Shown here piece after piece: positions 10,492 to 20,056 of a DNA stretch of 64,000 nt. Under the pieces are notes generated by a model. That model had not been told where the DNA came from. It made no database searches and saw only the letters and a program-made list of their open reading frames with translations. How positions within the stretch are numbered: position 1 is the stretch's first letter; each line of letters opens with the position of its first letter. The translations under genes and the position numbers were made by a program. The DNA comes from Lampris incognitus (taxonomy: Eukaryota; Chordata; Actinopteri; Lampriformes; Lampridae). The DNA lies in NCBI RefSeq assembly GCF_029633865.1, contig NC_079212.1:87258427-87322426 (forward strand). Reading direction: 5' to 3'.

Positions 10492-13400
10492 TCAAACATG
10501 AAAGGTTGACACAAAGTCCTCTAGGTGGCCAGGGCGTAAACGTGTGCGAACAGGTCGCGGGGCGGCCTGAGGCTGGGCAAGCCGAGGTGGGGAGGGAGAT
10601 GGCAGGGGGAGCTGAGGCCCAGGAATGTCTGGGGCCCGTGTAGGAGCTGCATGAAGCCCCGGGGCGTCTCGCCATGCTGAGGGAATGGCTATGGTTGTGT
10701 CACCAGCTGTGTGTGGCGGAGCTGACACCTTCCGTAGACGACTGGAGTGCCACCGAGTGCCATCGCTGAGGAGGTAAGTGGCTGGGCCCAGCTGACGGGT
10801 GACTTGGAGAGGAGAGGACCAGTATGAAGCCATTTTATTGTCCCTGTGGGGCCTGCGGACCCTGACCCAGTCTGACACATTGATGTCTGGCACCCTGGTT
10901 CGTTTTGACTGGTCAAACCGTTGCTTCATCCGCGTCTGCTGACGAGTGACTGAGGCTCTGACCCCAGAGGGAGGTGCCTGAGGTGTGGAGGGGCGGAGCC
11001 TGTCAAGGGGCATGCACAGTTCCCGGCCTAGCATGAGAGAGGCTGGGGAGACGCCTGTGGTCGAGTGCTGTGTGGCCCGATAGTGTAGCAGAGTGTGACG
11101 GATGGCCTGCGTGAAAGAGCACCCTTGGGCCATGTGTGCTCTGAGGCCGTTCTTCAGTGACTGGTGAAAACGTTCAACGCCGCCATTGGCCTGGGGGTGG
11201 TAGTACGCAGTACGTATATGACGGATGCCCTTGCTTTCGAGATAAGCAGTGAACTCAGCAGAGACCAGCTGAGGGCCGTTGTCAGTGGTGATGGCCTTTG
11301 GGAGGCCCCAGCGAGAGAAAAGAGAGTCCAGGAAGACGATGATGATCTGTGAGGTCACAGTGCCGGAAGTGGTGAGTTCAGGCCATTTTGAGTGTAGATC
11401 GTAGGCGACCACCATGAAGCGTTGGTGGTGGGGAGCTCCATGGATCTCACCACAAATGTCCAACTGCAGGTGTTCCCAGGGCTGAGAGGGCAAGGCGAGA
11501 GGTTGCAGGGGTGGGGGAGCCTGGTGGCCGGTCTTGCCACTCACAAGGCAGGCAGAACAGTCCTTCACCAGAGCCTCAATATCTCTGTCTATCCCCGGCC
11601 ACCACACCAGGTCTCGGCAGCGCTGTTTCAGTTTCACAATGCCCAGGTGGCCTTCATGCGCCGTATTCAAAACACGTGCACGGAGAGCAGCTGGGACCAC
11701 TGTGCAAAACCCACGTGCCACGCAGGTGTCGTTCCAGCAGGAGAGCTCCTGTCTGACTCGGGCGAACGCAGCCAGCTCCTCTGGGACCTTGTGAGGCCAG
11801 CCGTTCTGGATGTAGGTGCGGAGCTGGGAGAGGACAGGGTCCTGTTCGGAGGCTGCCCTCAGCTCCTGCAGAGAGACAGTGGCCTGGAGGGGTGTGTGTA
11901 GCATTTGGACAATGTCCTTTTTCACACAGTCAGTGTCCGTCTGTGGAGCTGGGGTGGAGACAGAGCGAGAGAGCAGGTCGGCGACAACATTGTCTCTGCC
12001 TGGGGTGAACTGCAGGCTGAAGTTGTACTGGCGGAGGCGGTCAGACCAGCGGTGCAGCCTCAGGGGTTTGTGGCCTGTCCCAGATGTGGACAGCAGCGCT
12101 GTCAGGGCCTGGTGATCTGTCCTGAGGGTGAAGGAGCGGCCATAGAGGTAGAGGTGCCACCTTTCACAAGCCCAGACACAGGCTAACGCCTCACGCTCAC
12201 CCACGGAGTACCGCTGCTCGGTCAGGTTGAGGGCACGGGAGGCGAAGGCAATGGGCTTCTCCACACCGTTCTGGGTTTGAGACAGCACGGCCCCTATCGC
12301 TGTGGCTGATGCGTCACAGGTCACAAAGGTGGAGCTGGAGATGTTGAAGTGAGCCAACACTGGTGGTGAAGTCAGTTGAGTCTTGAGATCACGCACAGCG
12401 TCACTGCATGCCTTTGACCACACCCATGGCTCGTCCTTACGCAGCAGCTGGCGCAGGGGGGCTGTGGTCGCAGAGTACTGGGGAAGAAACCTCAGGTAGT
12501 AACTTGTCATACCCAGGAAGGAGGCGACCTGGACGGCCGAGCTGGGCTCAGGGATGGCCTGAATGGCGTCCACGTTGGATTGTAGTGGGGTTACACTGCT
12601 CGCTGACAGCCGGAACCCCACGAAGTCGATGGCTGGCACAGAGAGGACACATTTCTCAGCATTGAGAGTTAGCTTGTGCTTGGACAGGGCTGCGAAGACC
12701 ATGTTAAGGCGCTTGTCGTGGATTTCACTGGTGGGCCCGTGTACCACTATATCGTCCAGATAAATGGCCACGCCCAGTATGCCAGCCAGCACGGAGACCA
12801 TGATTTTCTGGAAGCAGCTAGGGGCGGAGCTGAGACCGAAAGGCGTCCTGGTGTAGCGAAACACTCCTGCATGTGTCACAAAGGCTGTGAGGTTTCGGCT
12901 GCTGGGGTGGAGGGGCACCTGTAAGTACCCCTGTCTGAGGTCGAGCTTGGAGAACACCTCAGAGCCATAGAACTGAGCAGTGAGTTCTTCTGAGGTGGGC
13001 ATTGGATACTTATCAGGGACCACTGCCTTATTTACTGCACGTAGATCGACGCAGACACGCAGGCCCCCCGACTTCTTCTTAGCCACCACGAGGTTTGAGA
13101 CCCAAGGTGACGCGTCCACCGGTTCAATGATGCCAGCTTCCAGCAGTTGTTGCAGCTCGGCGGAGACCCCATCACGGAGAGCCAACGGGATGCGGCGCAG
13201 TGGTTGGATGACAGATTTCACAGCAGGGTTGAGGAGAGGTTGATGGGTGAAGGCGGAGAGGCAGCCCAGCCCCATAAACAGCGATGGCCACTTCTGCTGC
13301 CAAGGTGTGGCGACAGTCAGGATTGCTGCCCCCCTTGTGTCTAAGAGGGAGAACCCCAGAGCGGAGAACAGGTCCAGGCCCATCAAGTTGGCCCCACGGC

Positions 13401-14529
13401 GTGCCACATGAAAAACTGCATTAGGCACCAGCTTGGTTCCATAGCGGACAGTCAGTTGGAGAGAGCCAACCAGATCGATTTTGGAGTCACCATACCCACA
13501 GAGGACAGCTGAGGGTGCGGACAGTGGCAGTGAACCGAAAAATTGACTGTAGGTATCAACATTCAGGAGAGACACACTTGCACCGGTGTCCAACAGCAGG
13601 GGAATGCACACATCATTAATGTTGACTGTGCATGATTTGAATGACACTGGCGCAGAGCTCACCTTGTGAATGACGGCGGTTGAAGACTGGGGGGTGTGGC
13701 CCTCTGACCCAGCCGGGGAAGATCGACAGACGTTGGCAAAGTGATTGTGCTTACCGCAGCTACGGCATGTCTGGCCACGGGCAGGGCAGTTCTGAGCCCT
13801 TGAAACATGAGACCGAGATCCACAGTTACCACAGGACTGTTGAGGGCGGGGCCGAGAACGCCGTCGTTGCAGTTGCAAGACGTCCCCAGTGGAGTCGGCG
13901 CCCGCCTCGCTCTGGCTGGGTTGCGTCCCGAGGGGCAGCCGTGAGTAGAGGGAGGAGTCGTTGGCAGCTTGACTGGAGGTGGCCACTTGCTGTGTATTTA
14001 GCATAGCAGCACACTCAGCTGCTACCTCAACCTGTAGTGCGATGGTAATTGCTGTGGACAGCAGCAGATCATCTTTTTCCAGCAGGAGAGTCTCACGCAC
14101 CTTTGCGTTGTTGGTGTGTTCGATTAGCTGGTCGCGAACCATCTCGTCCTGAAGCGCGCCCAACTTGCATGAGCTAGCTAGCCCTCGCAAATTAGCTACG
14201 TACTGCTGCACAGACTCACCAGGCAGTTGGTGTCGCTGACGGAATATAAATCGCCGAAGGAGGGCACTCTGTGGAGCAGCGAAATGGGTGCTCATAAGTC
14301 CCACAGCTTCGGCAAAGCTTGTGACGTTCCCCAGAGACCCGAGCACACGATGACCCTCTGCTCCCAAGCAGTGTAGCAACAGAGCCGTCTTCCTAGCCTG
14401 GCTCACGTCGTCGAGCCCTGAGGCGATGATGTAATTTTCAAAACTATGTAGCCAGCGAGTCCATGGTACCGGAGGCTCGCCAGGTAATGCCAGGAAGGGG
14501 GCAGGTGGTGGGAGGGAGATATCAGCCAT
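10492..14529 (-). CDS. Gypsy A gag-pol polyprotein, intact
   Basis: 1345 residues without a stop, counted from the first ATG (MADISLPPP). Gag capsid comes first. Two CCHC-type knuckles lie near residues 233-268 (CGNCGSRSHVSRAQNC, CRSCGKHNHFANVC). Then come protease LLDTGASVSLL near 312-322, RT with SGGLRVCVDLRAVNKAV and catalytic IYLDDIVVHG near 590, RNase H (TFVTCDASATAIGAVL, LRTDHQAL) and integrase: zinc motif with HEGHLGIVKLKQR and CSACL, core with QLDICGE, TTDNGPQLVSAEF and YHPQANGGVERFHQSL. Gag and pol share one frame. The ATG lies inside the PBS. Mag-like lineage is likely but not proven. This copy appears capable of producing all enzymes. Confidence 0.95.
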   Translation of the reverse strand: MADISLPPPAPFLALPGEPPVPWTRWLHSFENYIIASGLDDVSQARKTALLLHCLGAEGHRVLGSLGNVTSFAEAVGLMSTHFAAPQSALLRRFIFRQRHQLPGESVQQYVANLRGLASSCKLGALQDEMVRDQLIEHTNNAKVRETLLLEKDDLLLSTAITIALQVEVAAECAAMLNTQQVATSSQAANDSSLYSRLPLGTQPSQSEAGADSTGDVLQLQRRRSRPRPQQSCGNCGSRSHVSRAQNCPARGQTCRSCGKHNHFANVCRSSPAGSEGHTPQSSTAVIHKVSSAPVSFKSCTVNINDVCIPLLLDTGASVSLLNVDTYSQFFGSLPLSAPSAVLCGYGDSKIDLVGSLQLTVRYGTKLVPNAVFHVARRGANLMGLDLFSALGFSLLDTRGAAILTVATPWQQKWPSLFMGLGCLSAFTHQPLLNPAVKSVIQPLRRIPLALRDGVSAELQQLLEAGIIEPVDASPWVSNLVVAKKKSGGLRVCVDLRAVNKAVVPDKYPMPTSEELTAQFYGSEVFSKLDLRQGYLQVPLHPSSRNLTAFVTHAGVFRYTRTPFGLSSAPSCFQKIMVSVLAGILGVAIYLDDIVVHGPTSEIHDKRLNMVFAALSKHKLTLNAEKCVLSVPAIDFVGFRLSASSVTPLQSNVDAIQAIPEPSSAVQVASFLGMTSYYLRFLPQYSATTAPLRQLLRKDEPWVWSKACSDAVRDLKTQLTSPPVLAHFNISSSTFVTCDASATAIGAVLSQTQNGVEKPIAFASRALNLTEQRYSVGEREALACVWACERWHLYLYGRSFTLRTDHQALTALLSTSGTGHKPLRLHRWSDRLRQYNFSLQFTPGRDNVVADLLSRSVSTPAPQTDTDCVKKDIVQMLHTPLQATVSLQELRAASEQDPVLSQLRTYIQNGWPHKVPEELAAFARVRQELSCWNDTCVARGFCTVVPAALRARVLNTAHEGHLGIVKLKQRCRDLVWWPGIDRDIEALVKDCSACLVSGKTGHQAPPPLQPLALPSQPWEHLQLDICGEIHGAPHHQRFMVVAYDLHSKWPELTTSGTVTSQIIIVFLDSLFSRWGLPKAITTDNGPQLVSAEFTAYLESKGIRHIRTAYYHPQANGGVERFHQSLKNGLRAHMAQGCSFTQAIRHTLLHYRATQHSTTGVSPASLMLGRELCMPLDRLRPSTPQAPPSGVRASVTRQQTRMKQRFDQSKRTRVPDINVSDWVRVRRPHRDNKMASYWSSPLQVTRQLGPATYLLSDGTRWHSSRLRKVSAPPHTAGDTTIAIPSAWRDAPGLHAAPTRAPDIPGPQLPLPSPSPPRLAQPQAAPRPVRTRLRPGHLEDFVSTFHV

Positions 14530-14541
14530 CCTCGTCGCCAA

Positions 14542-14741
14542 TATTAAGTTTAGAAATCACGTCAGGACACAGCGCTGTCGCTCGACACAACCTCTCCGTG
14601 GCATTCTTTATTTAGACTGACACAGCATCAAAGGCAGACCCGATCAAACAACCCAGAGCCCGCAGGCATCACCAATCGATCCCAGCACAATAGAACAGCA
14701 CCAAATCAAATGCAGCACTGTCGATGTGTGCATACATAACA
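14542..14741 (-). repeat. Gypsy A 5' LTR
   Basis: 200 bp, the pair of 10268-10467. On the minus strand it is followed at once by TTGGCGACGAGGATGG. The 15 bases TGGCGACGAGGATGG complement the 3' end of vertebrate tRNA-Ser(GCT) including CCA. Confidence 0.93.
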
Positions 14742-15148
14742 AACAGGACTTTTTTTCTCTAATTACATCTGTTTCACAAGTGTCATTTATTGTATTTTAA
14801 TAAGAGATCTCGCTCCCGTTTGCATTGTTAAAAGTTACTGCATAAAAATTCTGTTGTTACATATATCTGAAAGTTACTGAATACATATTCTGTTTTGTTA
14901 CACATACATCTGAAAGTTACTGCATAAGAATTCTGTTTTGTTAACTATATCTAAGTTACAACTGAAAGCTCTTATTTTTGCCCCAAAGAGTGAATAAATG
15001 CTATAATGCAATTTAAAATGCATTTTCTACTGTTTCTATCAAATTGCAACCCCCCTCCCCCAAGATCAGGTGGAGGGGTCCTCAGGGTAGATCAAAAATA
15101 CGCAGGGGGTCCAGGACTCCAAAAAGGTTGAGAACCACTGCTCTAGTC

Positions 15149-15243
15149 GACTGGTCAACGTTGTCGCATGCGGAGCGGGAAATACGGCTTCGCGTCCCGG
15201 CGGTGGTGACGGTCTCCCAGACCCCCCCCCCGAATTCGCCACA
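15149..15243 (+). repeat. tRNA-like LTR-type repeat (copy 1), right part
   Basis: Resumes GACTGGTCAACGTTGTCGC, contains the degraded B-box region GGCTTCGCGTCCCGG and ends CCGAATTCGCCACA. It continues 9698-9758. Confidence 0.75.
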
Positions 15244-15827
15244 AGGAGCTGGGTTGTTTCTGCTCTGATGTTTTCTAGCGTTTTCTCCTTCCATCCTTTA
15301 ATCCTCAGACACCACCTTCTCCTGTACCCGTCTTGTTCCCTCGCCTTCATTTTTAACACAGCATTCTCTATCCGAAGCTGGTCGACGTCATTCTCCATCA
15401 GCTTGATGTTCTTCTTACATTCGGCGAGGTCTTCCGAGTTGCCTTGCGTGATCTTCGCCAGGCTCGCCATCATGGTGCTGTTGCGATTCTGCTGGTCCTT
15501 AATCTCCACCAACCGGTCATCCACTCTCGTACCAAAGGATTGTATGGCTTCCAATATGGCTCTACTGGAGACATCGCTTCCCTCTTCCTCTGACTTCTTT
15601 TTCCTTTGTCCGCGTTCTTTCGGCTGAGGATTTGGTGGAGAGTCTTGTTCCCGTTCCCTCTTGCTGCTGCTAGCGTTAGCATCTACCTCCATGCAGTAGT
15701 CGTGTGCTGTGTTTTCAAGTAGATTGGGGGGGGGGGGCTGTATAGAACCCGAGGGGCGACCCTCAACAGGTTTCTTTGAATTTGGCATTTTAACAGCTTG
15801 AAATCCAGCCGTTTGATGTCGATACAA
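15244..15827 (-). pseudogene. L1-type ORF1 protein, N-terminal half
   Basis: Minus strand from about 15827. It has a basic/serine-rich head (MPNSKKPVEGRPSG within it; KREREQDSPPNPQPKERG), then a coiled coil (ILEAIQSFGTRVDDRLVEIK, LAECKKNIKLMENDVDQLRI), then the start of the RRM (RRWCLRIKGWKEKTLENIRA). It breaks at AETTQLL where the tRNA-like repeat inserted. ORF1 proteins trimerise and bind LINE RNA. A GATGGCGG-like 5' UTR segment lies near 15890, next to the (GAA)n tract. Confidence 0.82.
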
Positions 15828-15922
15828 TCGTCTATTTTATAACTTTGGGCTATAAGGAAGCAGAGCTGCGAAAAGTTTGCTCAGCCCGCCATCTTTTTCC
15901 CCACCAGCAACCCGAAAACGCA

Positions 15923-16057
15923 CAGAAGAAGAAGAAGAAGCAGAAACAGAAGAAGAAGAAGAAGAAGAAGAAGAAGAAGAAGAAGAAGAAGAAGAAGAAG
16001 CAGAAACAGAAGAAGAAGAAGAAGCAGGAGGAGGAGGAGGAGGAGGAGGAGACGGCC
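15923..16057. repeat. (GAA)n/(GAG)n microsatellite
   Basis: Long GAA run with CAGAAACA interruptions, ending in GAG units. On the minus strand it is (TTC)n placed at the 5' side of the L1-type ORF1 element. Lys/Glu/Phe-rich open frames here are artefacts. Confidence 0.95.
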
Positions 16058-16173
16058 ATTTTATTTGGTCATTGTACAGGTTACAATGAAATTTGTTTTC
16101 TGCATTTAACCCATCCTACTGTATAGGAGCAGTAGGCAGCTGTGATACCAACCTACGCCACTCCTTAAAAGTA
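16058..16173. repeat. Unclassified teleost interspersed repeat fragment
   Basis: The segment with ACAATGAAATTTG and TTCTGCATTTAACCCATCC is a sequence I recognise as recurrent in fish genomes; the family is not known to me. No coding signal. Confidence 0.35.
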
Positions 16174-16326
16174 TGGTAACGATCACGGATGAATAGACTC
16201 GGTAGCCCTTGGCCAACAGGTCAGACCCTTTATTCGACTGGTTAACGTTGTCGCCCGCGGTATGGAAAACACGGGTTCGCGTCCCGGCTGTGACGGTTCC
16301 CGGGCTACCCCCCCGAATTTGCTACA
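16174..16326 (+). repeat. tRNA-like LTR-type repeat (copy 2)
   Basis: TGGTAACGATCACGGATGAA...GAATTTGCTACA, 153 bp, with B-box-like GGGTTCGCGTCCCGG. hAT MITE 3 inserted at its right junction. Confidence 0.8.
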
Positions 16327-16328
16327 GC

Positions 16329-16602
16329 CAGGGGTGGCCACGGCCACCCTAATACTATCCCAGCCACGAGTCGCATATGCTTCTATCTGATATTTTACAT
16401 TAGGTGCTGTTCATTTAAATCAATAATGTATATTTTTCTTAACTCTCATATTGACAGTTTTCCACTAGGCTATACAGTATACTACAACAGCATCATAGAA
16501 TTCCCGAAATTCAGTCATGGCTTTTGGTTTTGGTGTGCCACCCCAAGATTTTCAGTGGCCCCATTTGGCCACCCCTATGAAAAATTTCTGGGGGCGCCAC
16601 TG
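16329..16602. mobile_element. hAT-type MITE 3
   Basis: 274 bp. Ends CAGGGGTGGCCAC and GGGCGCCACTG are imperfect inverted repeats. The 8-bp duplication GCTACAGC lies at 16321-16328 and 16603-16610. No coding capacity. Confidence 0.9.
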
Positions 16603-16610
16603 GCTACAGC

Positions 16611-17430
16611 ATGGAAACAAATCCAAACTTTCATTAACTTGCCTAAGGTGTACATCGACAGTCTAATTTACCACAACCATGACTTTCCTCCTGCCTTAGT
16701 AGACCCGGTCTTTTCTAGCTGGAAAGACAAAAACACTGTCACAACATAGGACTTGTATGTTGAGGGACAGACTCATGGTCTACCATCACCACATTTCTAT
16801 CGGTACCTCCAAATTAGGAATTTTATCAGAATTCACATACCACATTATGAATCTATGCCCAAACATAACATATTGGACAGCATCCTTCATCATGTTCCTG
16901 GCATTAAGGGATCAATCTCTTCCTTGTATGATCCTTTACAGGCTTGGTGTCCGGTGACAAACTGAAAAATGATTGGGAACGAGAACTCGATACTGAAATC
17001 TCCAAGGAAGTCTGGGAGGCAATATTCACCATAGTTCATAAATGCCATATATACTCTAATGCAGTTCAAAGTAGTTCACAGACTCCATTATTTAAAGTCC
17101 AGTCTTCATGCCATATACCCCAACACCTCTCCTTTATGTGATAAGTGTAGAGACCGGAACAAGAGACCGGAACACTTAACCATCAGTTCTGCTCCTGCCC
17201 AAACTTAAATCCCTTTTGGACTCCTGTATTTGACTACATATCAAAGGCCTTTAACAAAACTATCGCACCAGATCCATTATTTGCTATGTTTGGATCAGTG
17301 GTAACTAATCCTTTCATTAACAAGAATGAAGGTCAGGCCATTTCCCTCTGTACACTGTTGGCCAGACGCCTCATTTTACAACGGAGAAGGTCAGAGGTCA
17401 GAGGTCAGTCCTCTATTCCAGCAGAGACAA
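16611..17430 (+). pseudogene. L1-type LINE ORF2, C-terminal end
   Basis: Frames through 16620-16740 give FPPALVDPVFSSWKDKN; then RYLQIRNFIRIHIPHYES, DKLKNDWERELDTEISKEVW and a CDKC...HxFC-type zinc region near 17140-17200. This is the tail downstream of RT in fish L1 elements. Several stops and frame changes make it dead. It is on the plus strand, so it is not the copy at 1896-5951. The 3' UTR is lost at the join with the L2 fragment. Confidence 0.72.
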
Positions 17431-17579
17431 CACCTCCCTTCAAACATGGAAACCCCTGTTTGACACATGGATGGCTAGCTGGGGTTAGGCTCACACTGAG
17501 AATGGGAAAATACAAGACTTTATTTTATGTTAATCCAATGTATATTGAGACATACTATACATTGCCCCCTCCTTTTCTC

Positions 17580-18292
17580 CCTCTTTACCCACGACTGACT
17601 GCCAACTCACCCTTCACATGTATAGTTAAGTTTGTGGATGGCACCACAGTCATTGGCCGTATCACCAACAATGCTGAGACAGCCTACAGGGACGAGATTC
17701 AGCACGTCACATCATGGTGTACTACCAACAATCTTGTCCTCAATGTGCAGAAGACGAAGGAGCTGATTGTGGACTTCAGGAGGTCTAGAAGCTTCAGCCA
17801 CTCCCCCATACACATCAATGGGGTGGAAGTGGAGCGTGTCTCAAGCTTTAAATTCCTTGGAGTCCACTTCAGCGAGGACCTTTCGTGGACACTAAACACC
17901 CAGGCCCTTGTGAAAAAGGCCCAACAACGCCCGCATTTCCTGAGGAGGCTGAGGAGCGCCCATCTATCCCCCAAAATTCTCACCAACTTCTACCACTGCA
18001 CCACAGAGAGCATCCTGACCATCTGCATCTCAGTGTGGTACGGCAACTGCACCTCAGTAGACCAGAAAGCTCTGCAGGGGATCGTCAAGGCGGCCCAGCA
18101 TATCACCGGTACCCAGCTCCCAGCCATAAAAGACATTTATCACAAACGCTGCCTTCAAAGGGGTCTGAGCATCAGCAGAGATCCCACCCACCCCAACCAT
18201 GGACTGTTCTCCCCCCTGCGCTCTGGGAGGCGCTACAGGAGCCTCAGAGCCTGCAATACCAGGCTCAAAAACAGCTTCTTTCGGCCACAGAT
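17580..18292 (+). pseudogene. L2/Maui-type LINE RT, C-terminal part
   Basis: A 230-residue frame starts at the motif-C region, where the YADDTT box reads FVDGTTVIG. It continues with VLNVQKTKELIVDFR, SFKFLGVHFSEDLSW and ISVWYGNCTS to NPTHPNHGLF-like RDPTHPNHGLFSPLRSGRR. Only the distal RT remains and the catalytic Asp pair is broken. It resembles the element at 1-718, from another subfamily. Confidence 0.82.
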
Positions 18293-18296
18293 AACT

Positions 18297-18505
18297 GGCC
18301 CTTGGCTAATGGGTCGGACCCTTTAGTTGACTGGTTAGCGTAGTCACCCGTGGTGCAGGAGACCTGGGTTCGCATCCCGGCTGCGGCAGTTCCCGAGCTG
18401 CCCCCTGAATTCGCTACATTGGTGTCAGATGTGGGATCGTGAGACCGTCGGAAGCGCGTGTGCCCAGATGCGTGAGGGAGCTGATATGCTGAAGCGCGGG
18501 GGGCT
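18297..18505 (+). repeat. tRNA-like LTR-type repeat (copy 3) plus PBS and internal part
   Basis: The left end is truncated (starts GGCCCTTGGCTAATGG) and the repeat ends ATTCGCTACA at 18418. T then TGGTGTCAGATGTGGGAT (18420-18437) follows, a PBS-like site one mismatch from the copy at 33672. The internal stretch (TGAAGCGCGGGG near 18496) matches that of 33690-33760. Confidence 0.75.
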
Positions 18506-18577
18506 CCGGTTTCCTCCCACAGTCCAAAGACACGTAAGTCAGGTGAATCGGCCGTACTAACTTGTCCCTAGGAATGA

Positions 18578-18612
<35 letters not shown>

Positions 18613-18745
18613 CCCTGTGGTGGCCTGGCGGCCTGTGCAGGGTGTCTCCCCGCCTGCTGCCCTATGGCTGCTGGAATAGCCTCCAGCATCCCCGCGACCC
18701 TGAGAGCAGGATAAGCGGTTCAGATAATGGTTGGATGATGGATAC
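18506..18745 (+). repeat. Common teleost repeat tail with (TG)n
   Basis: Contains CCTCCCACAGTCCAAAGACA, a (TG)n run at 18576-18609, GGCCTGGCGGCCTGTGCAGG and GAGAGCAGGATAAGCGG followed by ATGGTTGGATGATGG. This module is widespread in fish genomes as the 3' part of interspersed repeats; I cannot assign the family. Confidence 0.6.
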
Positions 18746-19256
18746 ATAAATAAAATATAAATATCAAAACTAAAATATAGAAAAATGAAAAGCAACATCT
18801 GTAATCTTAAACTTGGGTTTATTTCCATATAAATGTGTCAGAGATGGTCCCTCCCCACCTACTGTACACACACACACACACACACACACTGCTGCTCCCT
18901 GTACGTCTCTCCTTCCTCCCTCGCTCATTGATATTCTACACCTCCTCTGCTGCTTGGTCTTATGAGGATGTTCTCTCTGAGCCAATTAAACCCTGTTTCT
19001 CTCTCCTCTGTTCTCTCACACCTCCGTTTCTACCCCCCCCATCTCCCCCCTCCAGGCTCCCCTTCTGTCTTTCTCCACATATATACCTCACCTCACATTC
19101 ACGTGGGGAACTTCCATTTCTATTCTTTTTTTTCCTCTCTACTGTCCGTCTCGTTTCAGGACTGGCACGTGTACCATCAGGAAGACATGACAGCCCGCAT
19201 GAGGGGTGAGGGGAAAACCCAAAACAATACCGAACATAAACTGGTGGGAGACGGGG
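18746..19256. other. No gene recognised; short (CA)n
   Basis: T/C-rich sequence with (CA)n at 18867-18889. No supported coding region or repeat family. Confidence 0.5.
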
Positions 19257-19910
<654 letters not shown>

Positions 19911-20056
19911 GACCTTTAACCAAGCCTTTAATGTTTCAATTCTTCAGTCACATCAAGAAACATCAACACAAAAACTCATATACATAGTGGAAAAACACAA
20001 CAACCGCCATGCACAGTAAAAACAAAGGATACACCTTCCCCCTATTTCCCCTTTTT

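Larger units (their letters stand above)
10268..14741 (-). mobile_element. Ty3/gypsy element A, complete
   Basis: 4474 bp with the 5-bp target duplication AACAG (10263-10267 and 14742-14746). Two 200-bp LTRs differ at one position that I could see (10370/14644 region). In minus-strand order it has a 5' LTR, a PBS complementary to tRNA-Ser(GCT), one long open frame, a run of G's as polypurine tract, and a 3' LTR. It sits inside hAT MITE 2. A second copy, about 98% identical by eye, is at 24720-27859. Confidence 0.96.
10093..15140. mobile_element. hAT-type MITE 2 (interrupted by gypsy A)
   Basis: Ends CAGTGTTTCTCAACC and GGTTGAGAACCACTG are near-perfect inverted repeats. CTCTAGTC flanks it at 10085-10092 and 15141-15148. 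The MITE itself is about 570 bp (10093-10267 and 14747-15140); the remainder is the gypsy element and its target duplicate. It is non-coding. Confidence 0.92.

Noticed and set aside
11422..11901. Plus-strand frames repeated at 25870-26349
   Set aside because: Antisense shadows of gypsy A pol, repeated because the element is.
15845..16126. Lys/Glu-rich frames
   Set aside because: (GAA)n microsatellite.
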